DNA of 35,766 nucleotides. It comes from an uncultured Erysipelotrichaceae bacterium. Its GTDB lineage: Bacteria; Bacillota_I; Bacilli_A; RF39; UBA660. The notes beneath the pieces are model-generated. The model ran no database searches, had not been told where the DNA came from, and worked only from the letters and a program-made list of their open reading frames with translations. Where the stretch lies: positions 1-35,766 of the forward strand of contig CACYWH010000007.1 in the NCBI GenBank assembly GCA_902778125.1. Direction: 5' to 3'. Positions 13,858-22,514 of the stretch are shown piece after piece (position 1 is the stretch's first letter; each line of letters begins with the position of its first letter). The position numbers were made by a program, and so were the translations under genes.

Positions 13858-16330
13858 ATAATTTTACTCCTTCTTCAGCAATATCAGAATTCACCTCATA
13901 CTTACCATATGTAATAGTAGGATCTAACGAATAAGTTAATACTTCATTTTTAATAGTCATTAACATATCTATAAATGATAATGCACAATTCTTTTCATAT
14001 TCATCATATGGATCTTTAGAAGCATATGCAGCAAATCTACAATCATCTCTTTCATAACTTAAAGCAGTTAACTCTAAGAACCAATTTGAATCGATTACTT
14101 TAAGTAATTTAGGTAATACTTCTTCTTTATAATTTGGATCTTTCATAACTACTGATAATTTAGTAGTTAATTCATCAATTATATCATTAATAACTTTTGT
14201 TTTATTAGAACTAGAATATAGTTTATCCAAATTAACTAAATGTCCTATCTTATTGATAACTTCATTTCTACTATAATTATTAACTAAATCAGTTATATAA
14301 GTAGTAATAGTTTGTATTAACACTTGACCCAGATTAGTAGCATCTAATAATATGTTTCTATAATCATACACAGCATCTTTTTGTACAGATAAAACAGAAT
14401 TATATTTTTCACTTTGAAGTCTTTGAGCTTTATCATTAATTTCCCTAGATTTTTGACAACTGATTACAAGTTTTTTAAGTACACTACTATCTATTTTTTT
14501 ATTTCCATATATTTTATGTTGTATTTGTGAAAGTTTTTCTCCAACTTTAGAAGTTACTATCTCATCTTCTAATGATACATAAAATTTTGTTTCACCTGGG
14601 TCACCTTGACGTGCCGCTCTTCCTCGAAGTTGATTGTCTATTCTTTCATTCTTGTTTCGAGTACATGATATTACATATAATCCGCCAAGTTTACTAACTC
14701 CTTCACCAAGTTTAATATCAGTCCCACGTCCTGCCATATTCGTCGCTATAGTAACAGCTCCAAACTCTCCGGCATGAGAAATAATACCAGCTTCATTAGC
14801 ATCTTGTTTAGCGTTTAAAACAGTATGTCTAATTCCAGCATTAGCAAGTAATCTAGATAGTTCTTCACTTTCTTCTACGCTTGTTACTCCAAGAAGTATT
14901 GGCTGTCCTGTTTGATGCTTTCTAACTATATCTTCAACAATGGCTTTATATTTAGCCTTTTTAGTAGCATATAATTCATCTGCTCTATCTATTCTAATGT
15001 TTGGTTTACGACTATCAACAACATATGTTGGAAGACCATCATAAATTTCAGAAAATTCAGAGGCATCACTAGTACCTGTCATTCCACATATACCTGATTT
15101 ATATTTACGAACAAAATCAGGATATGTACATAAACCAGTAGTTAAAGATTCTTCTTGTATTTCAACTCTGTATCCTAGTCTTTCTTTAATTGCTTTCATG
15201 TCTTCATATGCTTCAATTGCTTCATGATAGCCGTTTTGTATTCTTCTACCCTTTAAAACTCTACCAGTAGATTCATCTACTAAAAGTACTTCTTTAAAAC
15301 CTTTTCTCTTATCACTATCTTGTAAGATATATTGTTTTCCATTTTGATAATAATATTTAGCAAGTATACATTTTTCTAAAATATCTGTTTTTAATGCAAA
15401 TTCATTTTCATCTGCTTTACCATTTTTATCTTTACTACAGGTTTGTTCAATTAATTTGTATAACTTTTCAGAAAAGAAAACATTTCCAGTATTTCTAAAT
15501 ACAACAGCCATATCACTTCCATAAGTCATATCACTTGTTTCTTCATGTTCATGAACCCTACAGTTAATATTTGCTACTAGGTCAGTTCCCCATCTATATA
15601 AGTCTTTAATTGCTTTAGATGAAGAATATTCATTAAATGCATTAGTACTTGATGTAATTAAAGGTGTAGTTGCATCATCAAGAAGCAAACTATCAACCTC
15701 ATCTATAATTGCATAATTAAATCCTTTACTTTGAACTCTATCTTTTGGACTAGTAACCTTATTGTCATCTAAATAGTCAAATACAATAGTAGAAGGTGTA
15801 GAATAAACAATATCAGATTGGTATTCTCTTTTTTTATCATCTCGAGACATAACACCTTTAGGTTTAACTATTCCACATGTAAGACCTAACAAATTAAATA
15901 CAGATTCATTTAATTCTTTATCTCTTTGTGCCAAATAGTCATTAGCAGTTAATACATGCACTCCTTCACCAGATAAGGCATTTAAATAAGCACAAAAAAC
16001 TTGAACAAGAGTTTTACCTTCTCCAGTTTTCATTTCCGCTACTACATTATCTTGCATACTAACTGCTGCTTCTAACTGCACTTTATATGCAAACATTTTT
16101 TGACGCCTTAAAATTGCTTCTCTACATAATGCAAATGCATCCACCATAATTGATTCTTTAGATTCACCATTTTGTAATCTACTTTTTAACTTTAAAGATT
16201 CACTAGTTATATCACTATCTTTATATTTTCTATATTTTGGTGCAAGAGCATCAATTTCATCAACTATTTTTTTAATTCTTTCTTTATTAGAATCTGTATA
16301 ATTCTTAATAAATTTATCTACAATACTCAT
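13856..16330 (-). CDS. SecA-family preprotein translocase ATPase, divergent (SecA2-like?)
   Basis: 824 residues. ATP-driven motor that pushes preproteins through SecYEG. Seen: Walker A region EMKTGEGKTL (about 100-109), GVHVLTANDYLAQRD, DEVDSLLLDD (DEAD-type Walker B), the preprotein cross-linking region, GMTGTSDASEF, TNMAGRGTDIKLG, and RGRAARQGDPG (SecA1 has GRSGRQGDPG). Then comes the helical scaffold/wing part, with FAAYASKDPYDEY matching the SecA RAYxxKDP region. The zinc-binding C-terminal CxCGSGKK-type tail is absent, and the entry motif before Walker A (KVQLEAAVSMQ) departs from the usual DVQLIGG. It may be an accessory SecA2 or a divergent sole SecA; the window cannot decide. Start at 16330 because AGGTGG lies just before it; GTG codons upstream are part of that SD. 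Confidence 0.85.
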   Translation of the reverse strand: MSIVDKFIKNYTDSNKERIKKIVDEIDALAPKYRKYKDSDITSESLKLKSRLQNGESKESIMVDAFALCREAILRRQKMFAYKVQLEAAVSMQDNVVAEMKTGEGKTLVQVFCAYLNALSGEGVHVLTANDYLAQRDKELNESVFNLLGLTCGIVKPKGVMSRDDKKREYQSDIVYSTPSTIVFDYLDDNKVTSPKDRVQSKGFNYAIIDEVDSLLLDDATTPLITSSTNAFNEYSSSKAIKDLYRWGTDLVANINCRVHEHEETSDMTYGSDMAVVFRNTGNVFFSEKLYKLIEQTCSKDKNGKADENEFALKTDILEKCILAKYYYQNGKQYILQDSDKRKGFKEVLLVDESTGRVLKGRRIQNGYHEAIEAYEDMKAIKERLGYRVEIQEESLTTGLCTYPDFVRKYKSGICGMTGTSDASEFSEIYDGLPTYVVDSRKPNIRIDRADELYATKKAKYKAIVEDIVRKHQTGQPILLGVTSVEESEELSRLLANAGIRHTVLNAKQDANEAGIISHAGEFGAVTIATNMAGRGTDIKLGEGVSKLGGLYVISCTRNKNERIDNQLRGRAARQGDPGETKFYVSLEDEIVTSKVGEKLSQIQHKIYGNKKIDSSVLKKLVISCQKSREINDKAQRLQSEKYNSVLSVQKDAVYDYRNILLDATNLGQVLIQTITTYITDLVNNYSRNEVINKIGHLVNLDKLYSSSNKTKVINDIIDELTTKLSVVMKDPNYKEEVLPKLLKVIDSNWFLELTALSYERDDCRFAAYASKDPYDEYEKNCALSFIDMLMTIKNEVLTYSLDPTITYGKYEVNSDIAEEGVKL

Positions 16331-16351
16331 ATACACCACCTATCTTATATA

Positions 16352-16380
16352 ACTATATCATTTTTAACATTTAATTTCAA
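16352..16380 (-). promoter_or_regulatory. Sigma-A promoter of the secA-like gene
   Basis: Minus strand TTGAAA, 17 bases, TATAGT (-10 at 16352-16357, -35 at 16375-16380), directly after the dnaE stop codon. Confidence 0.6.
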
Positions 16381-19260
16381 TTAATTACTTAATAATATCA
16401 TATTATAAATTATTAATTGATAAGTACTATTTCTTCTTTCTACTTTAGCCTGTATTTTATATACATTATTTTTCTTTATTTCTCCAAGTTTACTATAAAC
16501 ATCAGGGAAAATAATTCCTTCAACTGTAGAATATTCATCACTTAATTTAACAAAAGACATTCTTTTTAAATTCTTAGTTTTAATACTATTAATACTTTCC
16601 ACATATAAAGTTGTAGTAATTGTCTTATCAAAATAATTTTTGTAGTCTTTTAATGATATAGACTTAGTTCTATCAAATTTAGTAACTGGATGAAAAGATA
16701 AATAAAATCCATAATTAGATATTTCATTATCAATCATCTCTAAATCAGTATAATCATCAATACTTTCAAATACTGGTTTATCTTCTAAAACAGTATTTAA
16801 ATCCTTACATAATGTTACATAATTAATTATTTCATCTATATTAGTAATTAATTCTTTTTTATTAATATCAAATGAATCAAACGCACCACACTCTATTAAT
16901 GATATTACAACCCTCTTATTTATATTTTTTGAATAACATCTAATCATAAAATCATAAAAAGATTTAAATTTACCATTATTTCTTTCTTTTTCAATCTCAT
17001 CTGATATTGAAAAAGCAATAGATTTAATTATTGTAAATGGAAGCACTAATTCATTATCTTTAATTATAAATTCATAACTAGATTCATTTATATCTATTTT
17101 ATGAAATTTAATACCTAATATTTTAGATTCATCAATATATTCTTTTATCATTTCACTACTTTTATTCATATTAAGTAAGTTTCTCATAAAGAATATTGTA
17201 TAATTTATTTTTAAATATGCCATTTGAAAAGCAAGTACAGAATATACAACTGAATGAGATTTATTAAATCCATATGATGAAAATTTAATTATTAAATTAT
17301 ATAATTCTTCACCAATATTTTTACTATAGCCCTTACTAACAACTCCACTTATAAATCTATCTTTATTTTCTAATATAATATTCTCTTTTTTCTTAGACAT
17401 TGCTCTTCTTATAATATCAGCAGAAGAATAACTATATCCACCTATCTCTCTTAATATTTCAAGCACTTGTTCTTGATATATAATTATTCCATAAGTACTT
17501 TTTAAGATAGGCTCTAATTCTTTAACTAAATAAGTAATTTTTTCTTTGCCTTTTTTACGATTTATATAACTAGGTATCATTTCTCTAGGACCTGGTCTAT
17601 AAAGTGCAATAGCATCAATTAATGTATTAAATGAATCACATTCAAGTTCTTTTAAAAATGATTTCATACCAGAACTTTCAAATTGAAAAATACCAGTAGT
17701 ATATGCATGTTTAAAAAGATTTAGTGTCTTTTTATCATCAAGTGGAATAGAATTTATATCAAGTGAAATACCATGACTCTTAATATCATCTAAAATATTT
17801 GATATTGTATTAAGATTTTTAATTGATAAAAAGTCCATCTTAAGTAATCCTAATGACTCTATATATTCCATTGAATATCCAGTTAATATAACATCATTAC
17901 TTTTGTATAGAGGCATAAAATTATATAATTCAGTATCACTAATAACCACACCAGCAGCATGCATACTAGTATTCTTCTTTATTCCACATAATTTAGTACA
18001 TATTTTTATAAGATTATCAACCTCTATATTATTTCTAATTACTCTATTATATTCCTTATTATTTTTAAGTTCTTCAAAAGTCTTCTCATCATTAATACTC
18101 TTACATATATTATCTATCATTATAGGACTAATATTAAGTACTCTTCCAACATCATGAATTACTTGTTTAGGAAGAAGAGTATTAAAAGAAACTATTCTGC
18201 TAGAATTTAAGTGACCATATTTATTTGAAACATATTCAATAACATCATCTCTTTTTAAAGAATCGAAATCAACATCAATATCAGGCATAGTAACTCTATC
18301 AGGATTTAAAAACCTTTCGAATATTAAATTATATTTAAGTGGATCTATATTAATTATGCCAAGAGCATAATTAACAAGAGATGCCGCTCCACTCCCCCTG
18401 CCTGGACCAACTAAAATATTATTCTTTTTAGCAAATAAAACAAAATCATATACTATTAAAAAATAGTCAACATAATTCATCTTTTCTATAACAGATAGTT
18501 CATACATAATTCTATTTTTATATTCCAAAGGCACATTTCCGTTAAGCCTTTTATCAAGTCCTTTTTTAACAAGTGCTTTTAAATATCCCAAAGAATCTTC
18601 TCTATATTTAGGTATATGAGTTTTATATTTTGGTAATTTAATATCTATATCACTACTAAAAGAAATAGTAGTTTCTCTATCACTATCAATAGCATTATTA
18701 ATAAAATAACTATCTTTAATTTCTATTGCTTCTTCAATAGTTTTACTATATTCAATATATTTTAAATATCTAAAACATTCTTTATCATTTATATCAAAAT
18801 ATCTAATCAATGGTAAATATAATATATTATTTGTAATTACTAAAGCTTCTGTTTTCTCCTTATTATTTGTATATGAAATATATACTTCATCAAACAATAA
18901 CTTGAAATTATCATAATCATTTGCAGAACAAACACATTTAATATTAGGATATTTTATATCATTAAAAGTTAATGTTTCTAAGTTTCTCTTAGTAACTATT
19001 TTAAACAAAGAAACAAGCCCATCATAATTTTTAGCATATAATATAAAAGAAATATTATCAATACATAGTTCCACCCCAATAATAGGTTTAATATTATTAG
19101 CATTACATTTAGTTATAAATTCCATTGTTCCAAACATAGATGAATCTGTAATACCAAGAGTATCAATATGATTATTTTTTGCATATAAAATCAAATCATC
19201 TATTTTAATTAGACTATTCATTAAATCATACTCAGTTTTAATATTAAGTGGAATATACAT
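16381..19260 (-). CDS. dnaE: DNA polymerase III alpha subunit (DnaE type)
   Basis: 959 residues, somewhat shorter than Bacillus DnaE (about 1115). Replicative DNA polymerase of the C family. Seen: N-terminal PHP domain (about 1-200), polymerase core with GPGRGSGAASLVNYALG and catalytic PDIDVDFDS, fingers with ALYRPGPREMIPSYINRK and SYGFNKSHSVVYSVLAFQMAYLK split by short variations, the (HhH)2-like region with ISLIECGAFDSF, and a C-terminal OB fold (about 870-955). In the PHP domain the usual HxH metal motif reads LNIKTEYD, so this domain probably has no nuclease activity, as in many DnaE proteins. There is no exonuclease insertion, so it is not PolC. AAGGAGATAATT precedes the ATG. It is separated from divIVA by a terminator. 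Confidence 0.94.
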   Translation of the reverse strand: MYIPLNIKTEYDLMNSLIKIDDLILYAKNNHIDTLGITDSSMFGTMEFITKCNANNIKPIIGVELCIDNISFILYAKNYDGLVSLFKIVTKRNLETLTFNDIKYPNIKCVCSANDYDNFKLLFDEVYISYTNNKEKTEALVITNNILYLPLIRYFDINDKECFRYLKYIEYSKTIEEAIEIKDSYFINNAIDSDRETTISFSSDIDIKLPKYKTHIPKYREDSLGYLKALVKKGLDKRLNGNVPLEYKNRIMYELSVIEKMNYVDYFLIVYDFVLFAKKNNILVGPGRGSGAASLVNYALGIINIDPLKYNLIFERFLNPDRVTMPDIDVDFDSLKRDDVIEYVSNKYGHLNSSRIVSFNTLLPKQVIHDVGRVLNISPIMIDNICKSINDEKTFEELKNNKEYNRVIRNNIEVDNLIKICTKLCGIKKNTSMHAAGVVISDTELYNFMPLYKSNDVILTGYSMEYIESLGLLKMDFLSIKNLNTISNILDDIKSHGISLDINSIPLDDKKTLNLFKHAYTTGIFQFESSGMKSFLKELECDSFNTLIDAIALYRPGPREMIPSYINRKKGKEKITYLVKELEPILKSTYGIIIYQEQVLEILREIGGYSYSSADIIRRAMSKKKENIILENKDRFISGVVSKGYSKNIGEELYNLIIKFSSYGFNKSHSVVYSVLAFQMAYLKINYTIFFMRNLLNMNKSSEMIKEYIDESKILGIKFHKIDINESSYEFIIKDNELVLPFTIIKSIAFSISDEIEKERNNGKFKSFYDFMIRCYSKNINKRVVISLIECGAFDSFDINKKELITNIDEIINYVTLCKDLNTVLEDKPVFESIDDYTDLEMIDNEISNYGFYLSFHPVTKFDRTKSISLKDYKNYFDKTITTTLYVESINSIKTKNLKRMSFVKLSDEYSTVEGIIFPDVYSKLGEIKKNNVYKIQAKVERRNSTYQLIIYNMILLSN

Positions 19261-19287
19261 AATTATCTCCTTAAATACATTTTATCA

Positions 19288-19334
19288 TTTTTTATAAAAA
19301 ATAAAAATATCACTTAATAAATAAGTGATATTTA
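19288..19334 (-). terminator. Terminator of the sepF-divIVA unit
   Basis: Perfect AATATCACTTA / TAAGTGATATT stem (19306-19333) followed by a T-rich run on the minus strand. Confidence 0.85.
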
Positions 19335-19343
19335 TTATAAATA

Positions 19344-19796
19344 CTAATCGTATTTGTTATCAATATCTTCAAAATTAACTCTATCCATTTCTTCAATAAC
19401 TTCAAGTTGATTTTGAATTATTTGTCTTAATCTTCTCTTTAGGACATTGGTATTTCTCTTTAATTGGTCAGCATGATTTTGAGCTTTTTCGGCTTTTAAT
19501 AAAGCATCATTTATGATTCTACTAGCATTACGTCTAGCTTCATTAATTAATTGTTCTGCTTCATTTCTAGCATTTTTCTTTATTTGATCTCCTGCAGATT
19601 CTGCAGTATAAATTGCTCTATTCATAGTGTCTTCTATCTTTTGATAATAAGCAATTTGTTCAGTTAACCTCTTATTTTCTTCTTGTGTCTTTTGACTCTT
19701 TCTAAGTAACGTTTCATAGTTCTTTATTACATCATCTAAGAATGCTTGAACTTGATACTTATCATATCCTCGAAAGACAGTATCGAACTTTTTCAT
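19344..19796 (-). CDS. divIVA: Cell-division/polarity protein DivIVA
   Basis: 150 residues. DivIVA is a coiled-coil protein that senses negative membrane curvature at septa and poles and recruits division or sporulation factors. Seen: the conserved N-terminal lipid-binding segment (FDTVFRGYDKYQVQAFLDDV, residues 4-23) with the membrane-touching Phe/Arg pair, then two long coiled-coil segments (about 25-70 and 75-135) with a Lys/Arg/Glu heptad look. AGAGGTGGAGC precedes the ATG. It is 25 bases downstream of sepF and shares its promoter. It could be a GpsB-like paralogue, but the size and the two coiled coils favour DivIVA. Confidence 0.9.
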   Translation of the reverse strand: MKKFDTVFRGYDKYQVQAFLDDVIKNYETLLRKSQKTQEENKRLTEQIAYYQKIEDTMNRAIYTAESAGDQIKKNARNEAEQLINEARRNASRIINDALLKAEKAQNHADQLKRNTNVLKRRLRQIIQNQLEVIEEMDRVNFEDIDNKYD

Positions 19797-19821
19797 GCTC
19801 CACCTCTTAATATTTTTTAAA

Positions 19822-20214
19822 TTACCATTCTCCTAAGTCATCTTTTTTAGATGCTTTTTTATTTTCTTCTTCAGTTATATTACCCTCTATTTCAAAACCT
19901 TTAGGTGCACAAATAACAATACCTGGACCTAGTTTTTGCATAGTACCATCAATTGCATAAACAATACCATTTAAAAAATCCATAATTCTTTTAGATACAT
20001 CAGATGTAACTCTTTTAAAATTAACTACAACTTGATTTTTATTTTTTAAATAATCTGCAATTTGTTGAGCCTCAGAGAATGCTCTTGGTTCTACTAAAAT
20101 AGTTTTATTTTTATATTCTTTTCCACTAGATTTACTAGTATCTTTTACTTCATAATTTTCAGTTTCTTCTAAAGAATCTTCTGGTTGAAAAATCTTTGAT
20201 AATTTAATTCCCAT
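19822..20214 (-). CDS. sepF: Cell division protein SepF
   Basis: 130 residues. SepF binds FtsZ, bundles protofilaments into rings and tethers them to the membrane. Seen: N-terminal amphipathic start MGIKLSKIF, an acidic linker (about 12-35), then the compact SepF domain with EPRAFSEAQQIADYL, VVVNFKRV and RIMDFLNGIVYAIDG, ending in a charged tail. Start at 20214: AAGGAGG lies 7 bases before. A frame running to 20274 begins at the promoter and would disrupt the N-terminal amphipathic helix. The order sepF then divIVA is a standard Firmicutes division cluster, here without the usual ylmG and ylmH genes between them. Confidence 0.93.
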   Translation of the reverse strand: MGIKLSKIFQPEDSLEETENYEVKDTSKSSGKEYKNKTILVEPRAFSEAQQIADYLKNKNQVVVNFKRVTSDVSKRIMDFLNGIVYAIDGTMQKLGPGIVICAPKGFEIEGNITEEENKKASKKDDLGEW

Positions 20215-20245
20215 GACATTCCTCCTTATTATTTCATACAATACA

Positions 20246-20274
20246 ATTCTATCACATAAAATTAAATCTATCAA
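20246..20274 (-). promoter_or_regulatory. Sigma-A promoter of sepF-divIVA
   Basis: Minus strand TTGATA, 17 bases, TAGAAT (-10 at 20246-20251, -35 at 20269-20274), in the gap after glyS. Confidence 0.6.
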
Positions 20275-20284
20275 TAAATATTTC

Positions 20285-21658
20285 TTAAAATTTTATTCTT
20301 TCTTCAATATAATTTACTAATTCACTAATTTTAATAGTTTCTTGTTCCATTGTATCTCTATCTCTAATAGTTACTGTATCATTATTTAGTGTTTCATCAT
20401 CTATCGTTACACAGAAAGGAGTTCCAACAACATCTGCTCTTCTATAACGTTTTCCTATATTAGCAGTTTCATCATAGCTTGTCATAAAATGATCTGATAA
20501 CATATTATAAATTTCATTAGCTTTTTCAGCATGAACTTTTTTAATTAGTGGAAGAACACATACTTTATATGGAGCTAGGAATGGATGTAATTTTAATACT
20601 TCACGTGTTGTTCCATCTTCTAATGTTTCTTTATTATATGAATTAAATAATAATGCTAGAACAGTTCTATCTAGTCCATAAGTAGATTCTACAATATATG
20701 GAATATATTTCTCATTAGTTTCTGGATCTAAATATGACATATTTTCTCCACTATATTCTTGATGACGTGTTAAATCAAAATTAGTTCTGTTATGAGTACC
20801 ATTAACTTCACCCCATCCAAATGGGAATAAATATTCTATATCACACGCTGCTTTAGCATAATGTGCTAGTTTTTCATGATCATGGAATCTTAATTTACTT
20901 TCAGGTATACCCAAATCCATATAAAATTTTTTACCATATTCTTTGAAATAATTATATAAATCTGTATCAGTTCCTTCTTTACAGAATGTTTGATATTCCA
21001 TTTGTTCAAATTCTATTGTTCTAAATGTAAAATTACCTGGTGTAATTTCATTTCTAAATGCTTTACCTATTTGACCAATACTAAATGGTAACTTACTTCT
21101 CATAGTTCTTTGAACATTTAAAAAGTTTACATATTCACCTTGAGCATTTTCAGGTCTTAAATATACTACATTTTTAGAATCATTAGTGACACCTCTATAT
21201 GTTTGAAACATTAGATTAAATTCACGTAAATCTGTAAAATTACATTTACCACATTTAGGACATGGAACTTTATTATCGCGAATATATGACATCATTTCTT
21301 CTTCACTCATCGCATCTGCGATAGAAGAATGAGTATAATCATTTATCAAATTATCTACTCTATGACGAGTTTTACATTCCTTACAATCTATTAATGGGTC
21401 TGAGAAACTACTAACGTGTCCACTAGCTTCCCATACTCTAGGATGCATTAAAATATCTGCATCTAATTCATATGCATTTGGTCTTTGTTGAATAAATCTT
21501 TTTCTCCATGCATCTTTTACATTATTTTTTAGTCTACTTCCAAGGGGACCATAATCCCATGTATTTGCAAGTCCTCCATATATTTCACTTCCTTGAAATA
21601 TAAATCCATATTGCTTACAAAAATTAGACATTTCTTCCATTGTTATATTATTTTCCAT
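20285..21658 (-). CDS. glyS: Glycyl-tRNA synthetase, single-chain (alpha2) type
   Basis: 457 residues, the usual size for the homodimeric class II enzyme of Bacilli and Mollicutes. It charges tRNA-Gly with glycine. Seen: KQYGFIFQGSEIYGGLANTWDYGPLG near the N-terminus in two pieces (motif 1 region), zinc-binding CKEC...CPKCG (about 92-138), LRPENAQGEYVNF and FRNEITPGNFTFRTIEFEQME (motif 2), ESTYGLDRTVLALL (motif 3), and the C-terminal anticodon-binding domain beginning APYKVCVLPL. It starts 3 bases after the stop of the unknown 228-residue gene; both lie behind the glycine T-box, which fits regulation by uncharged tRNA-Gly. Confidence 0.96.
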   Translation of the reverse strand: MENNITMEEMSNFCKQYGFIFQGSEIYGGLANTWDYGPLGSRLKNNVKDAWRKRFIQQRPNAYELDADILMHPRVWEASGHVSSFSDPLIDCKECKTRHRVDNLINDYTHSSIADAMSEEEMMSYIRDNKVPCPKCGKCNFTDLREFNLMFQTYRGVTNDSKNVVYLRPENAQGEYVNFLNVQRTMRSKLPFSIGQIGKAFRNEITPGNFTFRTIEFEQMEYQTFCKEGTDTDLYNYFKEYGKKFYMDLGIPESKLRFHDHEKLAHYAKAACDIEYLFPFGWGEVNGTHNRTNFDLTRHQEYSGENMSYLDPETNEKYIPYIVESTYGLDRTVLALLFNSYNKETLEDGTTREVLKLHPFLAPYKVCVLPLIKKVHAEKANEIYNMLSDHFMTSYDETANIGKRYRRADVVGTPFCVTIDDETLNNDTVTIRDRDTMEQETIKISELVNYIEERIKF

Positions 21659-21660
21659 AT

Positions 21661-22347
21661 TTATACCTCCAACCTTAATTGTTTTACATTTCTATTACTA
21701 ATACTATTGTTATGTTGTGAAACTATTTCATATATTTCACTTCCATATTTTTTCATAAGACTATTGCTTAATTTAATTGTTTTATTTGTATCTTCAAGTG
21801 AAATTATTTCCATATAGTTAGTATCATAACCATTAAACCTGGTTAAATATGCAATATCATTATTAAATTTATAATCTAGCATTCTTTTGAAAAAAGAAAG
21901 TTCTTCATTTAATAAATAATCATCTTTATTTGAAAGTATATATTTATTATCACTTGTATAAAATGAACATACACTGGATGTACCAACAGAATATACTTTG
22001 CCTTCACTATTTATCAAATTCTCTTCTCTATCCATTTTATATTTTTTAGCTATTTTTCTTTTTATATTTTCATCATGTAATGTAGAAAACTTTAGTTTTC
22101 TTCCATCTTCTGTTAATACTACGCCTTTTGATATATAAGAAACTTTACCACTATTTATAAAATAGTCTACTATAGAAGAAATTATTTCATAATCAGTTTT
22201 ACCTTTTAATTCATCAGTAAATGTTGGAATAATTTCAAGTCTAATATCAGAAATACTATTTCCATTACTTACAATGATTTTATCATCATAAATAGATATT
22301 GATTTATAAGAATTTTCATCCAAATATTTTTTACCAATTATCTGCAT
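21661..22347 (-). CDS. Hypothetical protein co-transcribed with glyS
   Basis: 228 residues, not recognised. Soluble and beta-strand-rich: short alternating strands throughout (SISIYDDKIIVSNGNSISDIRLEI in parts; GKVYSVGTSSVCSFYTSDN; YILSNKDDYLL), with a helical C-terminal end. No signal peptide or membrane segment. AAAGGAGG precedes the ATG. It is the first gene behind the glycine T-box and ends 3 bases before glyS, so it should respond to glycine starvation. Nothing in the sequence ties it directly to translation. Confidence 0.7.
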   Translation of the reverse strand: MQIIGKKYLDENSYKSISIYDDKIIVSNGNSISDIRLEIIPTFTDELKGKTDYEIISSIVDYFINSGKVSYISKGVVLTEDGRKLKFSTLHDENIKRKIAKKYKMDREENLINSEGKVYSVGTSSVCSFYTSDNKYILSNKDDYLLNEELSFFKRMLDYKFNNDIAYLTRFNGYDTNYMEIISLEDTNKTIKLSNSLMKKYGSEIYEIVSQHNNSISNRNVKQLRLEV

Positions 22348-22360
22348 TTATCCTCCTTTA

Positions 22361-22478
22361 AAATAAAAACTTCTAAAATATGTAAGGGTCCATTATGGAC
22401 GGTTCCACCCTACTTATTCTAGAAGAATCTCTTTATTTTTATAGCCTAGTGTTTTCCACGCACATCATCGCTTAACAC
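22361..22478 (-). promoter_or_regulatory. Glycine T-box leader with very short stem I
   Basis: The antiterminator core AGGGTGGAACCGTCC (22397-22411) is a canonical T-box. Its UGGA would pair with UCCA, the acceptor end of tRNA-Gly (U73). The competing terminator pairs CTTCTAGAATA with TATTTTAGAAG and is followed by T's (22361-22370). The RNA begins at about 22478, so only about 30 bases are available for stem I: GTGTT...AACAC. GGA followed by A stands just before AACAC, the place taken by UGG-A in the trp leader, so GGA is the likely specifier; a GGC 7 bases later is an alternative. Downstream is glyS. Confidence 0.8.
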
Positions 22479-22482
22479 ATAA

Positions 22483-22511
22483 ATAATATCATAAATATTT
22501 TTATATTTCAA
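22483..22511 (-). promoter_or_regulatory. Sigma-A promoter of the glycine T-box operon
   Basis: Minus strand TTGAAA, 17 bases, TATTAT (-10 at 22483-22488, -35 at 22506-22511), just before the end of the phosphoesterase gene. It fixes the 5' end of the leader near 22477. Confidence 0.6.
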
Positions 22512-22514
22512 TCA

